Positions 8,197 to 16,347 are shown, counted from the stretch's first letter. The stretch: 64,000 nucleotides of DNA from an uncultured Flavobacteriales bacterium (GCA_937121175.1 CAKZKD010000004.1:310001-374000), one strand, 5' to 3'. Made by a program: numbers and translations. Notes: generated by a model not told the origin, from the sequence alone.

Positions 8197-8955
8197 TCAC
8201 CCTTCCTTCTCCCCCAACAACCTTCTCACCTTTTTCAAGTCATCAATCGTATCTACTGGAATCGTATCAAAATGAGTAAGCTCAACATGAATGGCATTTC
8301 CATTTTCAATCCAACGGTTTTGTTCAAGCGCTTCTACTTTTTCGAGTTGAGTGCTTTCTAAAGAGGCAAACTCTTTCAAGGCTTCATAACTGTATGCGTA
8401 CAACCCAACGTGTTTGTAATACGTGTGATGCTCTAACCAATGTGTCTTGTGGATTCCTCTAACGTGAGGAATCACCGCTCGACTGAAATACAGTGCTTTT
8501 TTATTTTTATCAAAAACCACAAATACCTCGCTTTCGTTGAACAAATCTTGCGCAGATTGCACCGGACTCACCAAGGTCGATAGACGAACACCGTCATTTG
8601 AAAAAGGCCGAATTAATTCGTTCAATTGTTCTGGCTCTAGCATTGGTTCATCGCCTTGCACATTTACAATTACATCAAACTTCTCACCCAGTTCTTTCGA
8701 AATATTTTCGTAGGCTTCCAAACAACGTGTAGTGCCATTTTCATGGTCAATAGAGGTCATAACCACATTGCCGCCAAACTCCAAAACAGTTTGCTTTATC
8801 CGCTCGTCATCGGTCGCTACATAAGCGGTTGGAATAGCTTTTAAAGTTTGCTCGTAAACACGCTGAATCATGGGTTTTCCCAAAATATCCAATAAAGGTT
8901 TTCCTTCTAAACGTGAACTTCCAAATCGTGCTGGAATAATTGCTATCGCCTTCAT
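8197..8955 (-). CDS. kdsB: CMP-Kdo / CMP-Kdo8N synthetase (cytidylyltransferase)
   Basis: KdsB activates the octulosonate sugar with CTP before transfer to lipid A. The 252 residues include the nucleotide-binding start IIPARFGSSRLEGKPL (about 6-21), VATDDERI, VNVQGDEP and FSRAVIPH. Family members acting on Kdo generally have GTE/DR in the sugar-binding loop, whereas this protein reads ENGTTRC. Together with the adjacent kdnA and kdnB this suggests preference for 8-amino-Kdo, as reported for the Shewanella enzyme. That preference is inference. The gene is divergent from kdnA, and their -7 boxes lie about 15 bases apart, so the two are probably expressed together. Confidence 0.92.
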   Translation of the reverse strand: MKAIAIIPARFGSSRLEGKPLLDILGKPMIQRVYEQTLKAIPTAYVATDDERIKQTVLEFGGNVVMTSIDHENGTTRCLEAYENISKELGEKFDVIVNVQGDEPMLEPEQLNELIRPFSNDGVRLSTLVSPVQSAQDLFNESEVFVVFDKNKKALYFSRAVIPHVRGIHKTHWLEHHTYYKHVGLYAYSYEALKEFASLESTQLEKVEALEQNRWIENGNAIHVELTHFDTIPVDTIDDLKKVRRLLGEKEG

Positions 8956-8974
8956 GCAGTGCAGTAATTTGCGG

Positions 8975-8982
8975 CAAAGATA
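8975..8982 (-). promoter_or_regulatory. Putative -7 box of kdsB
   Basis: On the minus strand this reads TATCTTTG, an exact TAnnTTTG match 20 bases before the kdsB ATG. It lies within the upstream region of the oppositely oriented kdnA promoter. Confidence 0.6.
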
Positions 8983-8997
8983 GACGAAAGATTATCC

Positions 8998-9005
8998 TAC
9001 TTTTG
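8998..9005 (+). promoter_or_regulatory. Putative -7 box of kdnA
   Basis: TACTTTTG matches TAnnTTTG and lies 35 bases before the kdnA ATG. It is only 15 bases from the divergent kdsB box, so the -33 regions of both promoters overlap. Confidence 0.6.
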
Positions 9006-9040
9006 CCTACCTAAAATTCACCTTAAAATACAGGATTGAC

Positions 9041-10234
9041 ATGCCGGGATTAGAGCTTTTTGGAGACGAAGAAAGAAAGGAAGTAATGGACGTTTTGGAC
9101 TCAAAATGTTTGTTTAGATACAACCATGAACACCTAAGAAATGGACATTGGAAAGCCAAAGAACTAGAAGCTGAAGTAATGAACTTTACGGGTGCAAAAT
9201 TCGCCCATGCGGTTTCAAGTGGCTCAACAGCTGTAGCTTGTGCAATGGCGAGTGCTGGCATAGGTTATGGTGACCACGTTATTGTTCCTCCATTCACCTA
9301 CATTGCTACTATTGAGGGGGTTATATTTGGCGGCGGCGTTCCTGTTTTTGCTGAGATTGACGAAAACTTGTGTTTGTCTGCAGCTGGAATTGAAGCGGCC
9401 ATTACCCCAGAAACAAAAGCGGTTTGTCTGGTTCACATGTGTGGTGCTGCCGCAAACATGGACGAAATAATGGAGGTGTGCAACAAACACAACCTTACTC
9501 TTATTGAAGATGCTGGTCAGGCATTGGGCGCTTTTTACAAAGGCACATCAGCTGGCTTGTTTGGAAAAACGGGTGCATATTCATTCGATTTCTTTAAAAT
9601 AACTACTGCTGGTGAAGGTGGATTGTACGTTACAAATGACGAGGAATGCTACAAATTGGCAGATTCTTATTCTGATCACGGTCATGACCACATTGGTGCA
9701 AACCGAGGAATGGAGCAACATCCCATTTTAGGATTCAACTACCGATTGAGTGAATTACACGCAGCGGTTGGTTTGGCTCAAATGCGAAAAATCAATACGA
9801 TTCGTGATACCAATAAAAAGAACAAAACTTACCTCAAAAACTTATTGGCAGGAACTGAAGGGCTTTCATTCAGACCAATACCGGACGAAGAAGGCGATAG
9901 CGGAACTTTCCTAAACTTCTTTTTACCCGATACAGAAACAGCTCAAAAAGTTATGGCTGAATTCGGGAAAATGGGTATTGGAGGATTCAACTATTGGTAC
10001 ACCAACATGTATCACTTCATCAACCAATGGGACCATCTTAAAAAACTGAAATCTGCAGCACCATTGCACTTGCACAAAATGGATTTACCTCAAGATTACA
10101 ACAACTTAGATTTACCAAAGTCTCAAGAAGTTGTAGGTCGATTGATTTCTTTGGGAATCAGTACGCAATGGACTGAGGAGCAAATGAACGAATTAGCAGC
10201 GAATATGAAAACTGCAATTGCTAACGCAATTTAA
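9041..10234 (+). CDS. kdnA: 8-amino-3,8-dideoxy-manno-octulosonate transaminase
   Basis: KdnA is a PLP-dependent DegT/DnrJ/EryC1-type aminotransferase that puts an amino group on the C8 aldehyde of oxidised Kdo, giving Kdo8N. The 397-residue protein closely resembles my recollection of Shewanella oneidensis KdnA: it begins MPGLELFG, has RYNHEHLRNGHWK near 26-38, VHMCGAAANMDEI near 131-143, and SDHGHDHIG in the middle. The PLP lysine is Lys186 in FDFFKITTAGEGG. The gene is divergent from kdsB and is followed, after an inserted four-helix-bundle gene, by its partner kdnB. Family assignment is strong; the specific reaction is supported by the kdnB and kdsB context. Confidence 0.9.
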   Translation: MPGLELFGDEERKEVMDVLDSKCLFRYNHEHLRNGHWKAKELEAEVMNFTGAKFAHAVSSGSTAVACAMASAGIGYGDHVIVPPFTYIATIEGVIFGGGVPVFAEIDENLCLSAAGIEAAITPETKAVCLVHMCGAAANMDEIMEVCNKHNLTLIEDAGQALGAFYKGTSAGLFGKTGAYSFDFFKITTAGEGGLYVTNDEECYKLADSYSDHGHDHIGANRGMEQHPILGFNYRLSELHAAVGLAQMRKINTIRDTNKKNKTYLKNLLAGTEGLSFRPIPDEEGDSGTFLNFFLPDTETAQKVMAEFGKMGIGGFNYWYTNMYHFINQWDHLKKLKSAAPLHLHKMDLPQDYNNLDLPKSQEVVGRLISLGISTQWTEEQMNELAANMKTAIANAI

Positions 10235-10288
10235 AAGGATTCAAGAATCGAGAAAAAGGATTCAAGTAGATTGGTGTAGATTTTTAAG

Positions 10289-10669
10289 ATGTCTTACAAG
10301 AATTTGAAAATATGGGAAGAAGCTCGGGAACTTCATATTGCAGTGCATAAGATGACGCTGAAGGAACTTCCTTCATTCGAAAAATTTGAAACAGGCTCAC
10401 AATTGCGTCGTTCTATTAAATCGGTTAGAAGCAATATTGTTGAAGGCTATGGCAGAAGAAGATACAAAGCTGAATTTATTCGGTTTTTAATTTTTTCTGA
10501 AGCTTCGCTTGATGAATCAAAAGACCATATTGAAGGTTTATTTGAGACAAACAGTTTAAAAGATGAACAATTATTCAAAACCCTTGTAGAAAAAGCAGAG
10601 CAGCTTGGGAAACAATTAAGACGATTTATTGAAGCAGTAGAACGTCAACATAATAATCCGAAATCTTGA
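10289..10669 (+). CDS. Four-helix-bundle (S23/IVP family) protein
   Basis: This 126-residue protein belongs to the S23/IVP four-helix-bundle family, first seen inside 23S rRNA intervening sequences and widespread as solitary genes in Bacteroidota. Landmarks are [13 protein letters not shown] at the start, [19 protein letters not shown] near 39-57, and [16 protein letters not shown]. Its function is unknown; nucleic-acid binding is often suspected. It sits between kdnA and kdnB. It is preceded by two copies of AAAGGATTCAAG and followed by runs of heptamer repeats, which suggests that it was inserted as a unit into a former kdnA-kdnB operon. No ribosomal RNA gene is nearby. Confidence 0.9.
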   Translation: MSYKNLKIWEEARELHIAVHKMTLKELPSFEKFETGSQLRRSIKSVRSNIVEGYGRRRYKAEFIRFLIFSEASLDESKDHIEGLFETNSLKDEQLFKTLVEKAEQLGKQLRRFIEAVERQHNNPKS

Positions 10670-10682
10670 AAACGGTATCTCA

Positions 10683-10759
10683 CATCCTGCATCTTACATC
10701 CTGCATCCTGCATCTTGCATCCCACGATAAAATCCTGAATCCTGAATCCTGAATCCTGA
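10683..10759. repeat. Two blocks of 7-bp tandem repeats
   Basis: Six imperfect units of CATCCTG/CATCTTG type fill 10683-10724, and four perfect units of ATCCTGA fill 10732-10759. They separate the four-helix-bundle gene from kdnB. Repeats of this type tend to accompany IVP genes in Bacteroidota; the copy number could vary by slippage and change the spacing before kdnB. Confidence 0.9.
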
Positions 10760-10772
10760 AAAAAATAAAAAC

Positions 10773-11855
10773 ATGCAACACATCAATTTCAACAACATAG
10801 GCAAAATCTGCTACGGTCCTGGAAGCTTCTCGCAACTTGAAGAAATAATTGAACCGCGCAGAGTAGATAACAAAGGCTACATGGTTTTTGTAGTGGACGA
10901 TTACTTTGAAGGAAAGGAATTAGCGACACAAATTCCAGCTTTGGAAAATGACCGAGTGTATTTCATTGATGCCAGTCATGATGAGCCAAAAACCTCTCAA
11001 ATTGATGAATTGCGTGATGAGTTACTAGCCGACCAAGGCTTGCCTTCTGGAATAATCGGAATTGGTGGCGGAAGTATTATGGACATAGCCAAGGCATTAG
11101 CCTTAATGGTTACTAATGAGGGTTCTTCCGTTTTGTACCAAGGATTGAATTTGATTAAAAAGCCCGGCATCTACCATTGTGGTGTTCCTACCATTTCCGG
11201 AACTGGAGCGGAATGTTCTATGACGGCTGTACTTTCTGGCCCAGAAAAAAAACTAGGGTTAAAGTGCGAATGGACGGTGTTTAATCAAGTAGTGCTTGAC
11301 CCTACTCTGACTGCCTCAGTTCCTAAAGACCAATGGTTTTATACAGGAATGGATACTTTCATTCATTGTATCGAAAGTGCTACTGGTATCAAATACAACA
11401 CCTTCTCAAAAGCCTACGGAGATCAATCTATTGCATTGTGCAATGAAGTATTTCTTGGAGAAAATGCGGGTCAAAATCCTGAAAACGACGAAAAATTAAT
11501 GCTTGCTTCTTTGTTCGGAGGATTGAGCTTGACGTATTCCGAAGTGGGTGTTTGTCACGCTTTATCTTACGGATTAAGTTTTGTTTTTGGAACACGTCAC
11601 GGTTACGCAAACTGCCTAGCCTTTAATCATTTAAAGGACGTTTACGGTGAGGCCGTTGACCAATTCCATGGAATGCTGGAACGATTTGCCGTAAAGCTAC
11701 CTCAGAACTTATCAGCTGATTGGACCGACGAAGAAATCACTGCCATGGCACAAATTGCAATTCGACTGGAGCACATGTGGAATCACGCTTTTGGCCCAGA
11801 CTGGAAAAACAAGGTTTCTATGGAATACATAGAAAGCCTATACCGAAGAATGTAA
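10773..11855 (+). CDS. kdnB: 3-deoxy-manno-octulosonate 8-oxidase (Fe-type alcohol dehydrogenase)
   Basis: KdnB is a metal- and NAD-dependent dehydrogenase of the iron-ADH family. It oxidises the C8 hydroxyl of Kdo to the aldehyde that KdnA then aminates. The 360 residues contain the NAD-binding IGIGGGSIMDIAKAL (about 95-109), PTISGTGAECSMTAVLSG, and the metal-binding histidines in FIHCIESATG and GVCHALSYGLSFVFGTRHG. The resemblance to Shewanella KdnB and the presence of kdnA make the assignment specific; without them it would only be an iron-ADH. A TTG-started ppx gene follows after 10 bases, so the two may be cotranscribed. Confidence 0.9.
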   Translation: MQHINFNNIGKICYGPGSFSQLEEIIEPRRVDNKGYMVFVVDDYFEGKELATQIPALENDRVYFIDASHDEPKTSQIDELRDELLADQGLPSGIIGIGGGSIMDIAKALALMVTNEGSSVLYQGLNLIKKPGIYHCGVPTISGTGAECSMTAVLSGPEKKLGLKCEWTVFNQVVLDPTLTASVPKDQWFYTGMDTFIHCIESATGIKYNTFSKAYGDQSIALCNEVFLGENAGQNPENDEKLMLASLFGGLSLTYSEVGVCHALSYGLSFVFGTRHGYANCLAFNHLKDVYGEAVDQFHGMLERFAVKLPQNLSADWTDEEITAMAQIAIRLEHMWNHAFGPDWKNKVSMEYIESLYRRM

Positions 11856-11865
11856 CACTGCAAAC

Positions 11866-12762
11866 TTGAAGCGAAAAAAGTACGGTGCAATTGATATCGG
11901 CTCCAACGCCATTAGACTACTGTTGGTAAATGTATTTACCGAAAATGGAAAAAGTACATTCAAAAAAGTATCACTTACTCGAGTTCCGCTCCGACTCGGC
12001 GAAGACGTATTTACCGAAGGTAAAATCTCTGCCGAAAAAGTTATAGATTTTGAACGTACCATGATTGCTTTTGAGCAATTGATGAAGGTGCATAAAGTGA
12101 ATGAATATCGTGCCTGCGCTACCAGTGCTATGCGCGATGCTCAGAACGGTCCACAGATCGTTGACGGGGTTAAAGAACGTACAGGAATTGAAATTGAGGT
12201 AATTAGCGGCGATGAAGAAGCCAAGATTATTCGCAGCACGCACATTGAGGAACGCTTAACCGAAAAGCAAGATTTTCTTTACGTTGATGTAGGAGGTGGA
12301 AGTACGGAAATTAGCCTTTTTGTGAACGGAAATATCGAAGCAAGTCTGTCGTTTAATATTGGCACCATTCGTTTGCTGAACAATCAAGTTTCTGAAATCA
12401 AATGGGATGAAATGAGGACTTGGCTAGAAAACATTGTAACGAATCACCCTTCTATTGAAATTATTGGTTCTGGTGGAAACATCAATAAAATCTACAAGAT
12501 TTTAGGTTTGCAAAACTGGAAAGCCATGTCCTATAACCAACTAAAAGCAATTGTTCAGGAATTGACTGATATGACCTATGAAGAAAGGATTATGACGCAC
12601 CGGTTACACCCTGACCGCGCTGATGTCATTATACATGCAGGCAAGGTTTTTCAGCGAATAATGAAATGGAGCAACAGCTCTGGAATTCATGTACCAAAAT
12701 TGGGTTTGGCCGATGGTCTAATAAAGTCAATGCACAAAGAACTTTCATTCAAAAATTACTAA
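11866..12762 (+). CDS. Ppx/GppA family exopolyphosphatase
   Basis: The protein (298 residues) belongs to the ASKHA-fold Ppx/GppA family, which hydrolyses inorganic polyphosphate or pppGpp. It begins YGAIDIGSNAIRLLL (phosphate-1 motif, about 6-20), has ATSAMRDAQNG, and the second nucleotide motif VDVGGGSTEISLF near 140-152, then IGSGGNINKIYK. It is the short two-domain form without the HD domain of E. coli Ppx. The start is the TTG at 11866, ten bases after the kdnB stop, because the glycine-rich N-terminal motif begins only a few residues later and no ATG is available. A separate start by another rare codon cannot be excluded. Confidence 0.88.
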   Translation: MKRKKYGAIDIGSNAIRLLLVNVFTENGKSTFKKVSLTRVPLRLGEDVFTEGKISAEKVIDFERTMIAFEQLMKVHKVNEYRACATSAMRDAQNGPQIVDGVKERTGIEIEVISGDEEAKIIRSTHIEERLTEKQDFLYVDVGGGSTEISLFVNGNIEASLSFNIGTIRLLNNQVSEIKWDEMRTWLENIVTNHPSIEIIGSGGNINKIYKILGLQNWKAMSYNQLKAIVQELTDMTYEERIMTHRLHPDRADVIIHAGKVFQRIMKWSNSSGIHVPKLGLADGLIKSMHKELSFKNY

Positions 12763-12799
12763 CCAGACAATATCTCAAGACACCTCATTCAAAACTTCT

Positions 12800-13405
12800 A
12801 TGGAAAATTCAGCTCAATCTTCACTCTCAGAATCCATTCTAAAATACGTCCCTCATTTTAATTCGGATACCTTACAAATTGGAATTGAAAAATTTGAACT
12901 GATTGATGTAAAAGCAAAAACGATAATCCAAGAAAAAGGTGACGTATCACGGTATCTTTATTTCGCCGAAAACTCACTTTCTCGTTGCTTTTTCGACGAT
13001 GAAAAAGGCGAAGAGCAAACCCTTTGGATAAAACCTGAACAAACCTTTTTTACAGACTACAAAAGCTTCGTGAGTCAGCAACCTTCGCAATTTGGTTTGC
13101 AATTGTATGAGGATACTCTTGCGTACAGAATTTCACGAGAAAACTTATTAGAATTGTACCAAAATCACCAAGACTGGGCTTCATTCGGCATTTTTTTAAC
13201 AGAAATGTTACACGTTGTGCTCATTGATGTTTTTGTGAACTTATTGGCAAATGATGCTACAAGAAATTACGAATACATTCAATATGCTTTTCCACGATTT
13301 ATTCAGGTAGCACCGCTAAAAGACATTGCTTCTATGCTTCAAATGTCTCCAGTTTCGCTTTCGAGGATTCGAGCTGGGAAACAGACTAAAGGTTATTCTA
13401 AGTAA
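12800..13405 (+). CDS. Crp/Fnr-family transcriptional regulator
   Basis: This 201-residue protein has the cyclic-nucleotide-binding-like beta-roll in residues of about 20-120, with IIQEKGDVSRYLYFAENSLSR as the roll segment. A dimerisation helix follows, then a C-terminal helix-turn-helix at about 172-195 (LKDIASMLQMSPVSLSRIRAG). Small Crp-like regulators of this kind are numerous in Bacteroidota, and their ligands and targets are mostly unknown. It follows ppx after 37 bases on the same strand, with a palindromic repeat downstream. Nothing in the sequence identifies its regulon. Confidence 0.88.
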   Translation: MENSAQSSLSESILKYVPHFNSDTLQIGIEKFELIDVKAKTIIQEKGDVSRYLYFAENSLSRCFFDDEKGEEQTLWIKPEQTFFTDYKSFVSQQPSQFGLQLYEDTLAYRISRENLLELYQNHQDWASFGIFLTEMLHVVLIDVFVNLLANDATRNYEYIQYAFPRFIQVAPLKDIASMLQMSPVSLSRIRAGKQTKGYSK

Positions 13406-13412
13406 TACTAAT

Positions 13413-13481
13413 GTCATGCTGAACTTGTTTCAGCATCTCGTTTAATTCATTATTGAGATTCTGAAATAAATTCAGAATGGC
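13413..13481. repeat. Dispersed palindromic repeat, complete copy of 69 bp
   Basis: The element begins GTCATGCTGAA and ends TTCAGAATGGC, so its ends are imperfect inverted repeats. It contains two hairpins: TGCTGAACTTGTTTCAGCA and ATTCTGAAATAAATTCAGAAT. The same architecture is found at 19986-20056, and a half copy at 4491-4516. It may work as a transcript-end hairpin behind the Crp-like gene. Confidence 0.85.
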
Positions 13482-13549
13482 TCATTATGTCAAGGCTAAT
13501 TAATTAACATTTGTATATCGACGGTTTTAAAAGACCAAAACACCTTTGC

Positions 13550-14053
13550 ATGAAAAATAAAATGAAAACATTTCTTACAGCGATTATCATTATGTCAAGT
13601 ACAATAGTATCTGCCCAAAACGGAAAAGCTACCACCGAAAAAAATACATTTAACAGAACTACTTCAGTAGGAATAGACATTAACAGTAGTCCAGATAAAA
13701 TTTGGGCCTTATTAACCAATGCTGCCAACTACCCAAAATGGAATTCCACAGTAATTTCCATACAAGGAACAATAGCTGAAAGTGAAAAAATCAAATTGAA
13801 ATCTACATTGGATACCTCACGAGTTTTCAAACTAAAAGTGAAAGAATTTACACCCAATGAAAAACTAGTTTGGGGAGATGGAAAAGGACTAAGAACCTAT
13901 ACCTTGACCAATAACGAAAATGGAACTACTACCTTTTTTATGACCGAAACAATTGGTGGGCTTATGTTTCCTATGTACGCGAAATACATTCCGGAATTTG
14001 ACGATAATTTTGAGACTTTTGCCGCTGACCTCAAAAAAGCAGCCGAGAAGTAA
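13550..14053 (+). CDS. SRPBCC-family (polyketide cyclase/START-like) protein with signal peptide
   Basis: The protein has 167 residues from the chosen ATG. A signal peptide (MKNKMKTFLTAIIIMSSTIVSAQ) precedes an SRPBCC fold: VGIDINSSPDKIWALLTNAANYPKWNS is the typical first strand-helix segment, and the second half has LVWGDGKGLRTYTL. Such proteins bind hydrophobic ligands in a deep cavity; the ligand is unknown. A TTG-started reading frame 13 codons longer exists but would destroy the signal peptide, so I prefer the ATG at 13550; the ATG at 13562 is equally possible. Export to the periplasm or outer membrane is inferred. Confidence 0.8.
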   Translation: MKNKMKTFLTAIIIMSSTIVSAQNGKATTEKNTFNRTTSVGIDINSSPDKIWALLTNAANYPKWNSTVISIQGTIAESEKIKLKSTLDTSRVFKLKVKEFTPNEKLVWGDGKGLRTYTLTNNENGTTTFFMTETIGGLMFPMYAKYIPEFDDNFETFAADLKKAAEK

Positions 14054-14086
14054 TTGAGAATTATAATTTTAGGGTAATTCTTTATC

Positions 14087-14554
14087 ATGGATTTCTCAGA
14101 ACAAATAGCTAAACACCTTTACGAAGTTTATTTTGGTGGTAATTGGACCGTGACCAATTTTAAAGAAACGCTTTCTGATGTTAGTTGGAAAGAAGCAACC
14201 ACCGAAGTTGAAGAATTCAATACTATTGTCACTTTAGTATTTCATACCAATTATTTCGTTAAAACAGTTTCGCGTGTATTGAACAATGAAGGACTATCTG
14301 GTAACGACAAATTCAGTTTTGACCATCCTGAATTTACTTCTGAAGAAGAGTGGCGTGCTTTCGTAAATGATACTTTAGAAGATGCTAAGACCTTATCAGA
14401 AAGCATAAAAAAACTCCCCAATGAGAAGCTCATGGAGAGTTTTACCGATAAAAAATACGGATTATACAATCGTAACTTATGGGGAGTAATAGAACATTGC
14501 CATTACCACCTTGGGCAAATTGTTATGCTAAAAAAACTCGTGCAACCAAATTAG
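14087..14554 (+). CDS. DinB-like (DUF1572-type) four-helix protein
   Basis: This 155-residue cytoplasmic protein resembles the DinB/YfiT superfamily. It has an early segment for positioning a metal ligand (VTLVFHTNYFVK, about 49-60) and a C-terminal ENCHYHLGQI-like segment (VIEHCHYHLGQIVMLKKL, near 133-150), where His residues would bind a metal. Family members are often thiol-dependent transferases or of unknown function. A second DinB-like gene lies at 18206-18700. The stop overlaps the end of the converging small membrane gene by four bases. Confidence 0.8.
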   Translation: MDFSEQIAKHLYEVYFGGNWTVTNFKETLSDVSWKEATTEVEEFNTIVTLVFHTNYFVKTVSRVLNNEGLSGNDKFSFDHPEFTSEEEWRAFVNDTLEDAKTLSESIKKLPNEKLMESFTDKKYGLYNRNLWGVIEHCHYHLGQIVMLKKLVQPN

Positions 14555-14775
14555 TTACGAATTTCTTCTCGGTAGCTTTTTACGTTGGAAACGTTTCCGA
14601 AATCTGCAATTTTCCGTCCCTTTAGGTTGTGCTCAAACACCCATTTGTACATCAACCCAAGGTTCAAAACCATAACCCCAAACCACAGCTGTTGCAAACC
14701 AGCATCCGATTCCATCCATCCACTTACCCCAAAGGATATTGCTAAGAAAAATGACACTATTAATTTCGCTTTCAT
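14551..14775 (-). CDS. Small two-helix membrane protein, unknown function
   Basis: The 74-residue protein has two predicted hydrophobic segments, about residues 3-20 (LIVSFFLAISFGVSGW) and 29-47 (LWFGVMVLNLGLMYKWVF), followed by a charged tail. It is not a recognised family. It lies 12 bases after the isocitrate dehydrogenase stop on the same strand, so it may be the second gene of that transcript, and it converges with the DinB-like gene. The open frame, plausible ATG and codon use support a real gene, but with moderate certainty. Confidence 0.6.
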   Translation of the reverse strand: MKAKLIVSFFLAISFGVSGWMESDAGLQQLWFGVMVLNLGLMYKWVFEHNLKGRKIADFGNVSNVKSYREEIRN

Positions 14776-14787
14776 AACTCTACATTT

Positions 14788-16224
14788 TTATTGTCCCTGA
14801 CCTAATGAGTACCCCTTTACTCCATCGAATTCATAGAGATTCTCAGTTTTTATTACATCTACTCCATTTTCCACTGCATTGCTCAACAATTGGACAATAT
14901 CAGCTTTGCTAATTGTACTGCCGTCGGTAGGCATAAATCTGCATCTCCAGTGATTGGTACAATACGTTTCGTCAAAGCCATTTGGCCATACTTTAACCCC
15001 TCTGTTGGTAATCATTAATAATTCCAAACCATTGTCTTCAATTAGTTTGATTCGTTTTGCGACTTCATTCGGATTCTTGTCCTTATCGTCTGCAAAGACA
15101 TCAACACCCACCAATTCTTTCCTAGCCAGTGGTCTCTCCTTTAATTGCGGCAATTTGAACGCACCTTTTGCTGATGTCGCACTTACATTAAGTTGAGATG
15201 GCTCTTGACCTAAGTTGTCTATTACGGCATCGGAAAATTCTTTTGTACCTACTTTCTTAACACTAGAACCTTCTCTATAAATATCTGGAGTGTGAACTCC
15301 ATCTTCAATCGTCTTATACCAAGCTTTTTCAATTTTGGCGGCCGCTTCGCCTTCACCAATATGATTAAGCATAATAATCGCTCCTCTTAATAATCCAGAT
15401 GGATTAGCGATGTTTTTTCCAGCGATATCAGGAGCTGAACCATGAATTGCTTCGAACATTGCAGAGTTTTCTCCAATATTTGAGGACCCCGCCAAACCTA
15501 CCGAACCCGTAATTTGGGCTGCAACGTCTGATAGTATATCTCCGTACAAGTTTTGCATGACAATAACATCAAAAGCCTCAGGGGTATCTGCTAGTTTTGC
15601 CGCACCTATATCTACGATCCAGTGCTCGTTTTCAATATCGGTGTATTCCTTAGCTACCTCATCAAACACACGGTGAAAGAGACCATCCGTTTGTTTCATG
15701 ATATTATCTTTAGAGAAACAGGTCACTTTTTTTCGTCCAAAATGACGAGCATACTCAAATGCGTATCGAATAATTTTTTCACAACCAGGTCGGCTAATTA
15801 ACTTCAAACATTGAACAACATCGTCTGTTTGTTGGTGCTCGATTCCTGCGTATAAATCTTCTTCGTTTTCACGTACAATTACAACATCCATTTCTGGGTG
15901 TTTAGTTTGAACGAAAGGGCTTAAACTAGTACAGGGTCTAACGTTAGCATACAAGCCTAAGGTTTTACGCATGGTTACATTCAAACTCTTATAGCCACCA
16001 CCTTGAGGTGTAGTAATTGGAGCCTTTAAAAATACTTTGTGCTTCCTAATGCTATCCCATGCTTCATCCGTTATTCCTGATGTATTACCATCAAGGTAAA
16101 CTTGCTCCCCTATTTGTATTTCGTCAAACTCAACATTTGCACCTGATGCCTTAATAATGCGGAGGGTTGCGTCCATAATTTCTGGGCCAATACCATCTCC
16201 ATGCGCTACTGTAACTGTCTTCAT
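14788..16224 (-). CDS. NADP-dependent isocitrate dehydrogenase (long form)
   Basis: The enzyme oxidises isocitrate to 2-oxoglutarate in the TCA cycle. The first about 340 residues are a beta-decarboxylating dehydrogenase: AHGDGIGPEI near 7-16, NVTMRKTLGLYANVRPC near 83-99, VIVRENEEDLYAGIEH, DNIMKQTDGLF, QNLYGDILSD and EAIHGSAPDIAGK. A C-terminal extension of about 135 residues follows, as in the Thermus-type and many Bacteroidota isocitrate dehydrogenases, which are about 480 residues long. The IDH-type phosphorylatable region of E. coli is absent. Cofactor specificity is inferred from family resemblance rather than from clearly diagnostic residues. Confidence 0.9.
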   Translation of the reverse strand: MKTVTVAHGDGIGPEIMDATLRIIKASGANVEFDEIQIGEQVYLDGNTSGITDEAWDSIRKHKVFLKAPITTPQGGGYKSLNVTMRKTLGLYANVRPCTSLSPFVQTKHPEMDVVIVRENEEDLYAGIEHQQTDDVVQCLKLISRPGCEKIIRYAFEYARHFGRKKVTCFSKDNIMKQTDGLFHRVFDEVAKEYTDIENEHWIVDIGAAKLADTPEAFDVIVMQNLYGDILSDVAAQITGSVGLAGSSNIGENSAMFEAIHGSAPDIAGKNIANPSGLLRGAIIMLNHIGEGEAAAKIEKAWYKTIEDGVHTPDIYREGSSVKKVGTKEFSDAVIDNLGQEPSQLNVSATSAKGAFKLPQLKERPLARKELVGVDVFADDKDKNPNEVAKRIKLIEDNGLELLMITNRGVKVWPNGFDETYCTNHWRCRFMPTDGSTISKADIVQLLSNAVENGVDVIKTENLYEFDGVKGYSLGQGQ

Positions 16225-16334
16225 TTTCTTAAAATTTGATGCGAAAATGTGACGATTTTTTCATTTGGTTTTATTTATATTATTTATGAAGTACATAACC
16301 AAAAGTTATAACACAAGAACACAAGCGAACTCCT

Positions 16335-16342
16335 TATTTTTG
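16335..16342 (+). promoter_or_regulatory. Putative -7 box of the GNAT gene
   Basis: TATTTTTG matches TAnnTTTG and ends five bases before the ATG at 16348, which implies a leaderless or nearly leaderless transcript. Confidence 0.55.
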
Positions 16343-16347
16343 AGAGT

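Noticed and set aside
10683-10759. Repeat array considered as CRISPR
   Set aside because: Units are seven bases, contiguous and without unique spacers.
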